DNA of 64,000 bases from Eustoma russellianum (Eukaryota > Streptophyta > Magnoliopsida > Gentianales > Gentianaceae): NCBI GenBank assembly GCA_036186865.1, contig AP025040.1, positions 30,716,413 through 30,780,412 on the forward strand, read 5' to 3'. Positions 53,738 through 64,000 of this stretch are shown here, in pieces; within the stretch, counting starts at the first letter, position 1, and each line of letters starts with the position of its first letter. The position numbers and the translations under genes were made by a program. The notes below the pieces were generated by a model that was not told the DNA's origin, searched no databases, and worked only from the letters and a program-made list of their open reading frames with translations.

Positions 53738-54993
53738 GCATACAGATTATATGAATGTGTGTAGGTATGTATTAAGAAATTAAAATTATAGATTTCAAAT
53801 GACAAGGGCCGAGAATTGATTTGTGAAAATATATTCTTGAACTGTTTTATTTGAAGAAATAAAGTAGTTGGCCGAAAGGTAAAAGACCATATTTTGAAAT
53901 GCAATTTTTACTATATATAAGGAATATATATGTATAAATGATTATAATTCGAAATGGTTGAATGACCGAAAATGTTTTGGAATTTAGTGGTTTCGGCTAA
54001 GGACTGATGGGTATTGGTTATGGCTGATTTTGCTAAGTGTATGATTTTAGGCAGATTAAATTGGCGTATCAGTATCGATTTCAGGAAAAAAGTGGGCCGA
54101 GTGAAGAACCGTGTATGTATATACGTGTATATGCGCATGTATGGGCGTGAGCATATACATGTACATAGATATACGCGAGTGGTATTTATTTAGAAAATCG
54201 ATATTGGAATTGGTATTCGAACTTTGATATTTGATACTTGGTTATTTGGTCTATTTGTGTTTGGATTATTTGGTGTCGTTGGGATTATTTGGTATTTGGA
54301 GGGCATTTTGGTTATTTTGGAATTTTGGACATCTGGAATTTTGTGCCTTTGACTTTGGATATTTGAACATTGCATATTTGCAAAATTGCATCATTGATTT
54401 TGGTTTGGACTAACCATAATTGGACTTTGTTGTGTACTTTGTTGGTTTATTTGCTATATTTGCTTTTGGATGTTAGGGGCAGAATTGAAAATTTACTTGC
54501 GAAGAGAAGCATGCTGGTACTTTGTGTTGTTATATATTTTTATCACACTTGCTTCTCCGTGTATGATACCATGGTAAGTATAGTGGGATTATTTGCTGAG
54601 CGACTTGTCGCTCAAACTACGCTTTGACATTTTTGCAGATAGACAGGTAATTGAGTTAGTACACCCGAGGATGATCAAGAATGGAGGTTTTAGGATTAAG
54701 GATATTCCGATGTGACCATTGATGATTTTCTGAGGAGGAGTTAGAGACTTTTGGATTTTCGGTTTAGTTTTAGACAGTTGAGACTTAGTAATTTTTTTAT
54801 TTTGATTATTCTGCATTGTATTAGATCTTTACCTAGACTTTTGACATTCATTTATGATATTGATGATTTCGAGGATTTTTATTTTGACTTCCATTGACGT
54901 GTGTACGTTATGTCTTTGACATCTTGTATTCTCCTTAGCGAAATATGGCGGGTAAGTCGTTTAGAGTACTACGGCTCGGGACGGGTCGCTACA
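53700..54993 (+). mobile_element. Tek-G 5' LTR, right part
   Basis: Continues the LTR after LINE-b. It includes the intron-like module (54574-54638) and the conserved 'ttgtattctccttagcgaaa' word shared with Tek-A, and ends GGGTCGCTACA at 54993. A TA repeat occupies 53703-53739. Confidence 0.85.
54574..54638 (+). other. Intron-like module in Tek-G LTR
   Basis: ATG|GTAAGTATAG donor (consensus plant 5' site) and ATTTTTGCAG acceptor, 65 nt. It contains GCGA-CTTG-TCGC. Position relative to the LTR end matches the Tek-B and Tek-C modules. The following 26 codons are open but not acidic. Confidence 0.45.
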
Positions 54994-55087
54994 GGTGGTA
55001 TCAGAGCATGGCTCTAGATCTACGGTGGAAACATAGATTTAGGCCATGATCTTAGAGATTAAGTTACAATTTTGTCCCAAAGTCATG
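54994..55087 (+). mobile_element. Tek-G primer site and start of internal region
   Basis: TGGTATCAGAGC at 54996-55007 is the Met-tRNA complement. The leader then follows the Tek-A and Tek-C pattern ('ctagatctacggtggaaac', 'catgatcttag') until it is cut by SIRE-b at 55088. The rest of Tek-G must lie beyond the window. Confidence 0.88.
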
Positions 55088-58057
55088 TGTAGGTCCTGCA
55101 AGGCACCACTAGAAGGAGGGTTGAATAGTGGGTGCAGAAATTTTGGTTTTTAAAATTGTTTCAACCAAAAACCCAACTTCCGAAAACAATTTCTGTTTTC
55201 AGGACCTGTTTTGAAATGTTTTGAAAACTAGGTTACAGGTCTCCAAAAATTCTGAAATTTGGAGAGATCATAGTCTCAGATGTTCTGAGTATCTCCTAAA
55301 AATTTCAGATTAAAATTCAACCTTTAACCCCTTTAAAAATTGTTGGTGGTCAGATTGCGCAAATCTGCTAGAAACAGTAGTCTGATTTGAAAAATTAATT
55401 CCGATTAAACCGTGACTCCAAGTGCTCTGAAAATTTAATGACAAAACCCTTATTATGTTTATTTAATTGGGTTGAAACAGTTTTGAAAAATTCCTTTGGG
55501 AAGTTAGTCAAATACGTTCAAAGTCTTAACCTTTGCAAGCCTGAAAATCAGACTGCACTAGTCTCAGAATTTTTTACATTTGGATGACTTATACTTGTCC
55601 AAAAGGGTTGAAACTTGTGCCAAATAAACCTTAAAACATGTAGCTATGTTTCTGGATAGTTTTGTGATTTTTGAAGTTCGTTTACTATTTTTAAGAACAT
55701 GATGAAAGTGATGTATTGTGTTGGAAACTGAAAGTAAGTGTTGAAAAGTAAATAACACAAGGAATTTTATATTGATTCGGTTAAATCAACCTACTCCAGT
55801 CTTCGAGGACACCTTCCTCGGTTATCACTAAACACAAAACAACAAACAACACCTTACCGCACAGGGTTGATGGAGTTACACACTAACTCTAACCCTTTAC
55901 AAACCTTGTAAGTGATTACAACGATCACGAACACCACCACCTAGCGGATGCAAGATTGATCACACCTTGATCAATCTTTTACAACAATATAGAGTATATG
56001 GTGGTATATATGAAGCCTATTCAAGATATATGAATATGAATACAATAGGCTTTAAGAGAGAAGAAAGAAAGAAGTGTAGAAGAAGAGATAGGAAACATTT
56101 TTGCTCTTGAAAATTGTAAGACTTGTCTTGTATTTTGTTTGTTCTCCTTCTTCTCTTTTTATCAACATGTGGCCGCCCCCTCCTTCCTTTTCTTCCTCTT
56201 GAAAATTATCTTTTAAGTCCTTGGAAGAATATCTTGTATCATTGTGACATTCACTTGCTTACTTGGCAACTCCTCATTGGATGATCATTAAGGCCTTGCT
56301 TACTTGACACTCATTGATTGGATGAAAGTTGTCATTATTTGATGACTAGATAAATCTGAAAATAACACTTAAAAACATGTGCCAATTAGCCATAAAAATG
56401 TTGTAATAAGTCACATACTAAATTCCATACATTTTGCAAGACAATTCATCACCATTAAGCTCAAATTTCGGCCACCTTGAATGCTTCACATGCTGAAATT
56501 TCAGCATGTGTGATATTCACACAATATTCAAAAAATTTCCATGTTGGTATAGATTAATTCCTTGAAAATTGAAGAACCAAATATGCTGAATTTTTAAGAC
56601 AAAAATTGGCCACATACATTCAACACATGCTGAAATTTTCAGCATGTGTGATATTTTAAATATCATCACAATATTTCCATACCATCTTCAAATTATTGCC
56701 ATTTTATTTTCCAATCAATCCGTTTAATTCAAAGAAGTAAATATGGCACAAATAATAAGCAATTTTTGGCCAGCTCAAATTACACATGCTGAAATTTTCA
56801 GCGTGTGTTACAAATATGACATAGTTTGAAATATTACCTTGTGTAGCTCCCTCCTTTACGTCACCAACCTTGTATACTTCATTCTTGGCCAATCAAGATG
56901 ACAAAAAAGCTCTGCATATGCTCCAACAAGATGATCTAGGCGTGTGCTATAGCTTGTACGTATGCTGAATTTTATTTTTGCAAACTTTGTAAAATAGTGC
57001 ACAATAATTATACACATATGGTATATTCCAATCAGCCCTTAATTGATTTTTCTAGAACACTTTAGAATGTATAGAATATGTAAAAAGAGTCTAGATACAT
57101 GTTATATGTCATGCCAAAAACGTTCCATGTGTCGTGTTCGTAGAAAACCGAATTTTCAACGTTTGTCGATTACCCGATTTTTCTCCGATTAAATTCCAAC
57201 TTTTTGCACATGTTATATATATTATGTTAAACATAATATACATAAATTAAACTTTAATATTCAGCTCTCACGGCTGAGTAAAGTGGCGCCTTACATGTGC
57301 TAAAAATGTTGAATTTGAAATCTCCACAATTTGGCTTTAATTGGGGGTGATTTGTGTGTGCCAACATGAAATGATTTCATGGATGAATATAACACATAGA
57401 CCAGAAATTTCTGGTCATTTTTTAATGTAAGGGCTAGCCATCTATATATGGCAAGTACGTGACATGTTGGCGAAGTTTCGGTATTCACCTGATATGACAA
57501 TTTTTGGTTTAGAACCTTGTACCGTGTCGTAATAATTTTGTCATCACCATGACTTATATCATATGATATAAGAACTGAGTATACTCATAAATATGAGGTA
57601 AATATAGTGGTGTGATGTTAACGTACGTTCGTAAAATATATAAGGTGTCGGTAGTACGTTGGAATATATGTGTATGGTGCCTTTTTTTAAAAAAAAAATC
57701 TGAATATATATAAATATATATGCATAAGGCGTGTGATGTGAGAGGGAAGAAGACGACTTTCCATTCTTCAATTTGTTGCCTTTGTGCCTTTTCCAAATAT
57801 GGACTACTTAGTTCATTTAACTAAGTACTTCACTTAATGAACTAGTTTAGTTCATTAATGGTGGCACCTGAAAATAGTTCAAATACAACAAATGCTCGCC
57901 ATTTGATGTAAGCTTTAAAGCTTCATGGCTCGTTAGTACGACAACATTATTTATGAACTATATAAGGCAGGTTTCATGCAAAAACGTGTTAAGCCATAAA
58001 ACGTGTCTTGCATTTTTTAGTATACGTTATTTAAATTATGCATTTTGTAATCACTCA
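55088..58057 (-). repeat. SIRE-b 3' LTR
   Basis: The left end TGTAGGTCCTGCAAGGCACC matches 63391 onward for more than 600 bp. The outer (right) end is not certain: a TG start after a purine tract fits 58057 (minus strand AAAAAGGGGTT|TGAGTG), but other purine tracts lie at 58080-58210. The LTR carries three copies of a 24-25 bp palindrome (56487-56807). The related SIRE-a LTR is at 909-11810. Confidence 0.75.
56487..56807. repeat. Palindrome repeats in SIRE-b LTR
   Basis: Half-site CACATGCTGAAA joined to its complement TTTCAGCATGTG occurs at 56487-56510 (perfect 24 bp), 56624-56648 (one extra T in the middle) and 56783-56807 (one arm mismatch). SIRE-a has the same at about 1839-1862 and 1974-1998. 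Confidence 0.9.
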
Positions 58058-58282
58058 AACCCCTTTTTCTCTATAATCTCCCTCTTTTGATGATTTACAA
58101 AATAACCTAAGTTCATGATTTAAATTTTGTCGCTCCCCCTCTAATCGTGCACAAATTCAAATTTCGAATTTTCTCCCACTTGATTTGTGCAATCAATCTC
58201 TCTCTCCCCCTTAAATCATGCATTCTTTCTTCCTTTATTTTGGAAAGACAATCAAAAGTGCATGTAAAGATGGAAAGAAATA

Positions 58283-59008
58283 TCAAATCAGATTAGCAGA
58301 AATCATGCCTAATTTAGAACAAAGATTTTCATACGTGGCCTGATTTAGTGCTTTTGCGAAGATGTCAGCTACTTGTGCCTCAGTGCATACGTGATCTATG
58401 ACAATATCACCATTATTTACGTGATCAAGAAGGAAGTGATAGTGTACTTCTATATGCTTTACCTTAGAATGTAGAACGGGGTTCTTAGATAAGTTTATGG
58501 CACTCATACTATCACAATAAATTAGAATTTCATTTACCGTAATCCCAAAGTTAGAAAGTTGTTGTTTTAGCCATAGTAATTGTGTGCAACAAAGACTAAA
58601 TGCCATGTATTCAGCTTCAGTGGTGGATAACGCTACGGTTGCTTGCTTTTTAGAAAACCATAAAATAAGTGAATTTCCTATAAATTGACAAGTGTCATTC
58701 GTGCTTTTTCTATCTATTTTACATCCACCATAATCTTCGTCAGCATAGGCATGCAAGTTAAATTCACAATCTTTATCATACCAAATGCCTAAAGTGGGTG
58801 TGTGCTTAATATAGCGAAATATTCTTTTCACAGCATTATAATGAGATATTTTTTGTTGACTTTGAAAACGTGCACACATACATACACTGAACATGATATC
58901 AGGTCTACTAGCAGTAAGACAGAGCAAAGAGCCAATCATAGACCTATATAAAGCATTATCAAAGTCCTTACCATGTTCATCTTTATCTAGTTCAGTGATG
59001 ACACTCAT
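58283..59008 (-). pseudogene. pol: SIRE-b RT C-terminus and RNase H
   Basis: 241 codons. Starts after a frame break near 59008; includes MIGSLLCLTASRPDIMFSV, HAYADEDYGGCKIDRKST (RNase H Asp), ALSTTEAEYMA (Glu) and IYCDSMSAINLSKNP (Asp), then KHIEVHYHFLLDHV. Its stop at 58283 is close to the purine tracts. Confidence 0.9.
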
Positions 59009-59439
59009 AGGGGTGGGGACGGTTTTAAATTCTCAAAATTGAAATTTTTAATCATATCATTTATATACTTAACTTGGCTTACATGCATACTTTTACTCAT
59101 TTGTTTAATCTGCAAGCCAAGAAAGTAGTTCAATTCATCAACCATAGACATTTCAAATTCGGATTTCGTGCAAGTTTTGAAATCTTCAACAAGTTTATGA
59201 GAGGTGGAGCCGAAAATGATGTCATCGACATAAATTTGAATGATTAGTAAATCTGATTTATATTGTTTCAAAAATAGAGTGCTATCTATAGTGCCTCTTT
59301 TAAAACCATTTTCTAAGAGAAAAGTAGCAAAACGATTATACCATGCTCTAGGTGCTTGCTTTAACCCATATAGTGCCTTCTTTAGTTTGTACACGTGATC
59401 GGGGTGTTTCAAATCTTCAAAACCGGGTAGTTGTTTCAT
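59005..59439 (-). pseudogene. pol: SIRE-b reverse transcriptase palm
   Basis: KLKKALYGLKQAPRAWYNRF and IIQIYVDDIIFGST with the intact YVDD motif, then FEMSMVDELNYFLGLQI. It is bounded by frameshifts on both sides: near 59460 (after DVKSAF) and near 59030. Confidence 0.9.
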
Positions 59440-59465
59440 GTATACTTCTTCTTGTATAAATCCAT

Positions 59466-59868
59466 TTAAAATGCACTTTTCACGTCCATTTGATAAAGTT
59501 TAAAACCTTTCATGCAAGCAATAGCAAGTAAAAGTCGTATGACTTCTAAACGTGCTACGGGTGCAAATGTTTCGTCATAATCTATTCCTTCTTCTTGATT
59601 ATATCCTTGTGCTACAAGTCTTGTTTCTAACGACTTTTCCTTCTTCATTCATTTTATTTCTAAACACCCACTTTGTGCCTATTATAGTCTTATCTTGTGG
59701 TCGTGGGATTAAATCCCATACATCATTTCTTACAAATTGATTAAGTTCATCATGCATAACATCAATCCAAGAAGAATCACTCAAAACATCATGCACATTT
59801 TTAGGTTCAATTTCGGATATCATGGCATGAAATTGATTTATTTCATTCGGATTGATCATTCTACGTGG
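59466..59868 (-). pseudogene. pol: SIRE-b reverse transcriptase N-terminus
   Basis: Two frames. 59599-59868: NDVWDLIPRPQDKTIIGTKW and VFRNKMNEEGKVVRNK. 59466-59648: RLVAQGYNQEEGIDYDETFA and LYQMDVKSAF (motif A Asp). A frameshift near 59640 separates them. Confidence 0.88.
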
Positions 59869-61080
59869 TCACACACCGTGAGTGATATCGCCTATAATGA
59901 GATCGTGTGGGTGATCTCTATGCCATCTTGGTTGATTATTTTCTACGTTCTCATGCATTTCTAAGTGATCATGCATTTCTAGTGTATCATGCTTGCCATC
60001 ATCATCATCCAACACGGGTTTTAATTCAAAATAATCGTCATATTCTTTATCTTTATCAATTTCACCAAATTCATTAAACTTCACATGAATGGATTCTAGA
60101 ATTTGCCTAGTGATGGGATCATAACATCTATATGCTTTTGAATTCACAGAATACCCAACAAAGATGCATTTAATTGATTTAGATTCAAACTTATCTAAAT
60201 TATCTTTCGTATTTAAAACAAAGCATTTGCAACCAAACATACGAAAGTAATCAAGTTTAGGCATGCGATCATTTAATATCTCATAAGGCGTTTTGTTTAT
60301 TTTCTTTCTAATAGACAACCGATTAACTATATAGCATACACAATTTATGGTTTCCGCCCACAAAAATCTAGGCAATTTATTTTCACATAACATGGTTCTA
60401 GTGATCTCTTGTAGTGTCCTATTCTTTCTTTCTACTACTCCATTTAATTGAGGAGTTCTAGGTGGCGAAAACTCGTGTTTGATTCCATTTTCTTCGCAAA
60501 ATGCAATCATGTCCTTGTTTTTAAATTCACCGCCTCTATCGCTTCTAATCTTTTTCACATTTAAACTATATTGGTTTTCAAGTTGTTTTATTAGTTTTGC
60601 AATCTCAATGGCACTATCATCTTTATTTGCAAGAAATAAAGTCCAAGTATAACGAGAAAAATCATCAACAATCACACATGCATAATGACGTAGACCGAGA
60701 CTCGTAGTGCGACTAAGACCAAACAAATCAATGTGTAATAATTCTAAAACTCTAGATGTGCTTATTTCATTTCTAGGTTTAAGTGGCTTGCGTGTTTGTT
60801 TACCTTTAATGCAAGATTCATACAACTTAAAGTTGTCTAAATCAAGTTTAGGCAATCTTCGTATTAGGTTTTTTCGTTGGAGTTTTTTAAGTGTAGAAAT
60901 ACCGATGTGTCCTAAACGTCTATGCCACAAGTTGACGTTAGGTTCATTTGACATAAAACACTTAACCTTAGCGTCTAACATGTCATCCATAGAAAGCTTA
61001 AAAATGTTTCCTTCCCTTTTTCCTTTTAACACTACTTCTCCATTTTTATTTATTATATTACAATATGGATGAGTAAACAC
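59869..61080 (-). pseudogene. pol: SIRE-b integrase
   Basis: 403 open codons. HHCC: LWHRRLGHIGISTLKKL with ESCIKGKQTR. DDE core: LLHIDLFGLS, VIVDDFSRYTW, IRSDRGGEFKN, NGVVERKNRTLQEI. C-terminal part: KSIKCIFVGYSVNSKAYRCY. It closes with TGA at 59869-59871, where the next in-frame residues RRMI resume, so the stop is likely a CGA to TGA change. A frameshift near 61080 separates it from protease. Confidence 0.92.
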
Positions 61081-61358
61081 ACATCAAAACCGTTGTCAAT
61101 AAATTGTGAGATGCTAAGAATATTATAGGATAAGTTGCTTACCAAAAAGACGTTGGAGATTTGAAGGGTGCTTGGGCTTCCGATTGTACCTTTTCCGATG
61201 ATCCTTCCTTCATTATTGTCTCCAAAGGTCACGGATCCGCCTTTTGTGACCTTCTTCAACTTTGTGAACAAGCTTGGGTCACCCGTCATGTACCTCGAGC
61301 AACCACTGTCAAAGAACCATTTGATAGATGTATCTTTTGATGTGTGGGTTCCCTGCAA
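61053..61358 (-). pseudogene. pol: SIRE-b protease
   Basis: WFFDSGCSRYMTGD with the catalytic DSG, then KGGSVTFGDNNEGRIIGKG and NILSISQFIDNGFDV. This runs into the integrase after a one-base shift. Confidence 0.88.
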
Positions 61359-61980
61359 TGTACAATAATAATTTAGGTACCCTTTTAATTTTGGGTCCTT
61401 ACGAGTTAGTTATTCACCTCTTAGTAAAAGTACCTTTCGGTACCCATACTTGGGTGATCCTTCTCGGTCTAGCAAATGGTAAGAATGTAGATGAAGGAGC
61501 AATGTAGTAGACATGTGGTCAGTCAACTTGAGGCCTTCGGTCGAGAACTCCTTTATGCGCATCATATGGTGTGCGTTTTTAATATGTCCTCGTGTTGGTG
61601 TGCATAGTGCATGATCTAGATGGATGAAATAAATTTCGTGTATGCATCACTTGTTTCTTCTCATATTTATACGGCACATAATTATATTTCGTATGATATG
61701 AAGAAGAGATGTGACGAGATGAGGGAAGAGGGGGTCTTTGCGTTACTTTAGGCGCTATGTATGCCTTTGATGTGTCTACTTTCTTAGACAAAACAAACTT
61801 GGTTGGTTTAGATGATACTTTGTTTGTCTCAATGTATCCTAATCAAGTTTTATCACTACATGTTTTTGTGATAAAATAATGCGATATAGAATGTTAGATC
61901 CCGTATCAAACTGCTTCATCATTTTCACTAAATCCGTATTCCTTGATTTCAAATTTGAAATCTCGGATTTCATTTCACTA
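61359..61980 (-). pseudogene. SIRE-b gag-protease spacer
   Basis: Low-identity coding remnant: a short frame at 61579-61791 (SKAYIAPKVTQRPP, SSYHTKYNYVPYKYEKK) resembles the spacer seen between knuckle and protease in SIRE-type elements. Stops and shifts on both sides. Confidence 0.5.
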
Positions 61981-62841
61981 TTATGTGATGTCAATGATGT
62001 GATCTCTAATTTTAATGCATTTATTGATGCATGACGACTCTTCTTTTGAATCGTTTAATTGAGCAACAAGATTCGTGTTAGAGGATTCTAACAACTTCTT
62101 GTATTTAATTAATCGCTTCTTTTCTTTTGCGAGAGTCTTAGTAAATTTATGCAATTCTAAGTACTGATTGAAAAGATCATCATATGAAGGCTCAAAGTCA
62201 GAATCAGAGTCAGAAGATACCTTGTTTGATGCTTTGGATGCAAAGCATACTTGTGCAGTCTCCTCTTCTGTATCAGTCTCAGAATCAGATGTGTCACTCC
62301 AAGTGGAGGCCTTGAGAGCTCTTCTCCTTTGCTTAGGTTCTGAGACGAGTCTATTTTTGGTCCGATCCTTGTCAGGGTATTTGTTTGTTTGCCTGTCCTT
62401 ATTAGGGCAGTCATACGATAGATGTCCAAGTTTGCCGCATTCGTAGCATTTAACGTCCTTGTCATTTGTTTTATTTTTATTTCTTTTAGTGGAAGTAGCC
62501 TTAGGTTTGTTTTTAAATGACTTTCTCATGCATTTTCTCAAGCCTTTAGCCAATAAAATTAAGTCATCGTTGTCTGATTCAGAATCAGTATCATCTACGT
62601 GATCGGAAGAAGTAGAGACGTATTCATTTGATTTAAAGGCAATAGTCTTACCTTGTTTTGATGATGATTCCGATTTCCTTACAGTGAGTTTGTTTTCATA
62701 TACCTTAAGTGATCCAATTTGTTCCTCCATTTTAATTGATTTGGTTTCTTTGCTCTCCTCTATAGTCCCATTCAGATGGAAGGCTTCGTAATACCTTTTG
62801 GACCTTTTCCTGCATAGAGAAGGCTTTGCCAATAGACTCAA
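61981..62841 (-). pseudogene. gag: SIRE-b gag C-terminal part
   Basis: After a frameshift near 62760 the frame reads MEEQIGSLKVYE, the end of the Gag capsid domain, then an acidic Ser/Asp stretch, a basic block, the zinc knuckle CYECGKLGHLSYDC, another acidic stretch and a Lys/Leu-rich possible coiled coil (KTLAKEKKRLIKYKKLLE). Confidence 0.87.
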
Positions 62842-63334
62842 GAGAATTGTAAATGTTAGTCAAGCGTATATCCATATCAACGATAGACTCATTTAGCAAT
62901 AATTTAAATGACTCAAGTGTGGACACAAGCATGTTGATTTTGGACTTTTTTACTTGACTAGTCCCTTCGTGTTTCATCTCAAGAATTCTCCACATTTCTT
63001 GAGCACTAGAGCAATTAGACACATAGCTAGATTCACTTTTACTTAGCCCATTTACAAGTAATTGCATGGCTCTAGCGTTCATGCTCAGTCTCTTTTTATC
63101 ATCACTAGTATACTCTTGTTTAGGCTTAACAACCTTTAGTGTGACTCCATCTACAGTGGATAATTTTGACAGAACAAATGGACCATCTTCTATAATGGAC
63201 CATAGATCAATATCAATGGCCATAAGGAAAAGCTTCATTCTTAACTTCCATTGAATAAAAGACTCACCGTCGAAAAGAGGAGGTCTTTGACTACACATAC
63301 CTTCTTGCTCGGTTTTGAAGTTTGTGGTTGCCAT
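62732..63334 (-). pseudogene. gag: SIRE-b gag N-terminal part
   Basis: Start chosen at ATG 63334 (MATTNFKTEQEGMCSQRPPL); upstream codons of the open frame overlap the primer site and LTR and are not Gag. UBN2-type Gag motifs: PLFDGESFIQWKLRMKLFL, WSIIEDGP, EMWRILEMKHEGTSQVKKSK and VLRSLPSEWD. The frame is lost just after the last motif. Confidence 0.88.
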
Positions 63335-63378
63335 CTCACTTAAATCGTTGGATCTTTTTGTTGTGAGTGTTCCTGCGC

Positions 63379-63390
63379 TCTGATACCACT
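63379..63390 (-). other. SIRE-b primer binding site
   Basis: On the minus strand TGGTATCAGAGC, initiator-Met tRNA complement, starting two bases after the LTR end (CTTACA). Confidence 0.93.
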
Positions 63391-64000
63391 TGTAAGACCT
63401 GCAAGGCACCACTAGAAGGGGGGTTGAATAGTGGGTGCGGAAAATTTGGTTTTTATAATTGTTTTAACCAAAAACCTAACTTCCAAGAACAATTTCTGTT
63501 TTCAGGAACTGTGTTGAAACATTTTGAAAACTAGGTTACAGGTCTTCAAAAATTCTTAAATTTGAAGAGATCTTAGTCTCAGATGTTCTGAGCATCTCCT
63601 AAAAATTTCAGATTAAAATTCAGCCTTTAACCCCTTTAAAAATTGTTGGTGGTCAGATTGCGCAAATCTGCCAAAAACGGTAGTCTGAATTGAAAAAATA
63701 ATTCCGATTAAACCGTGACTCCAAATGCTCTGAAACTTTAATTACAAACCCCTTATTATGTTTATTTAATTGGGTTGAAACAGTTTTAAAAAATTCCTTT
63801 GGAAATTTAGTCAAATACGTTCAAAGTCTTAACCTTTGCAAGCCTGAAAATCAGACTGCACTAGTCTCAGAACTTTTGACATTTGGATGACTTATACTTG
63901 TCCAAAAGGGTTGAAACTTACGCAAAATGAACCTTAAAACGTGTGGCTACATTTCTGAAAAGTTTCGTGATTTTTGAAGTTTGTTTACTATTTTTAAAAA
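63391..64000 (-). repeat. SIRE-b 5' LTR, inner part only
   Basis: Starts TGTAAGACCTGCAAGGCACC and matches 55088-55700 with scattered substitutions. The rest, and any target duplication, lie beyond the window. Confidence 0.93.

Larger units (their letters stand above)
55088..64000 (-). mobile_element. SIRE-b: SIRE/Maximus-like Copia element (cut by window end)
   Basis: 3' LTR on the left, Gag-Pol on the minus strand, Met primer site, then the 5' LTR running off the right edge. Order Gag, protease, integrase, RT, RNase H is Copia; the integrase and RNase H wording (PLKPRNEISTSRVLELLHID, DSMSAINLSKNPV) is SIRE-like. There is no envelope-like ORF between RNase H and the 3' LTR. Coding is broken by several frameshifts and a stop. 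Confidence 0.92.

Noticed and set aside
58057..58283. Envelope-like ORF expected in some SIRE elements
   Set aside because: Only about 200 bp separates RNase H from the LTR; there is no room for such a gene.
60707..61072. Plus-strand 121-codon frame
   Set aside because: Antisense shadow of the SIRE-b integrase.

Overview
The window is repetitive plant nuclear DNA. The evidence is angiosperm-type transposable elements throughout: Ty3/Gypsy chromoviruses with about 2.3-2.6 kb LTRs and a C-terminal chromodomain, Ty1/Copia elements including a SIRE/Maximus-like one, an L1-type LINE whose ORF1 has a DUF4283-like domain and whose ORF2 has an RNase H tail, and Mutator-like (MULE) DNA transposons. 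The LTR elements use initiator-Met tRNA primer sites. I found no intact host gene, rRNA, tRNA, CRISPR array or bacterial feature. The species cannot be named from this sequence.

Layout. 1-908: fragment of a Gypsy LTR. 909-11810: SIRE-type LTR, truncated at a TA microsatellite and split by a complete Copia element (Cop1, 2063-10480, minus strand, perfect 5-bp target duplication TGGGA). 11811-12860: decayed LINE reverse transcriptase (minus). 12860-14950: decayed MuDR-type transposase (minus). 14950-16094: nothing recognised. 16104-45839: a small non-autonomous MULE (about 1.58 kb of its own sequence, 9-bp target duplication, inverted ends) blown up to 29.7 kb. Gypsy element Tek-A (16121-24509) sits 17 bp inside its left end, and Tek-B (25892-45658) sits at the inner edge of its right inverted repeat. 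Tek-C (28367-38475) is nested in Tek-B, exactly at Tek-B's LTR/primer-site junction. 45970-54993: 5' LTR of another Gypsy element (Tek-G), split by a LINE (LINE-b, about 47366-53699). 55088-64000: SIRE-like Copia element (SIRE-b, minus strand) inserted into the leader of Tek-G and running off the window.

How the parts work together. The genes are gag-pol genes of retrotransposons (Gag, protease, reverse transcriptase, RNase H, integrase) and two-ORF LINE genes, nearly all damaged. Cop1 is the least damaged: one reading frame of 1,323 codons with four in-frame stops and no frameshift. Insertion order from nesting: MULE-M before Tek-A and Tek-B; Tek-B before Tek-C; SIRE-a before Cop1; Tek-G before LINE-b and SIRE-b.

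Most noteworthy: (1) the reconstructed MULE; (2) spliceosomal-looking introns inside Gypsy pol (the same position in RNase H in Tek-B and Tek-C, plus a gag-pro intron only in Tek-C); (3) a 65-69 nt intron-like module with an internal hairpin and a conserved acidic mini-ORF in LTRs of related families; (4) arrays of hairpin + TATAAA units in the Tek-B and Tek-C LTRs; (5) three covarying hairpins in the LINE-b 3' region; (6) an ATGA stop/start overlap between LINE-b ORF1 and ORF2. Element names are labels for this report, and clade names are inferred from protein motifs and LTR size.
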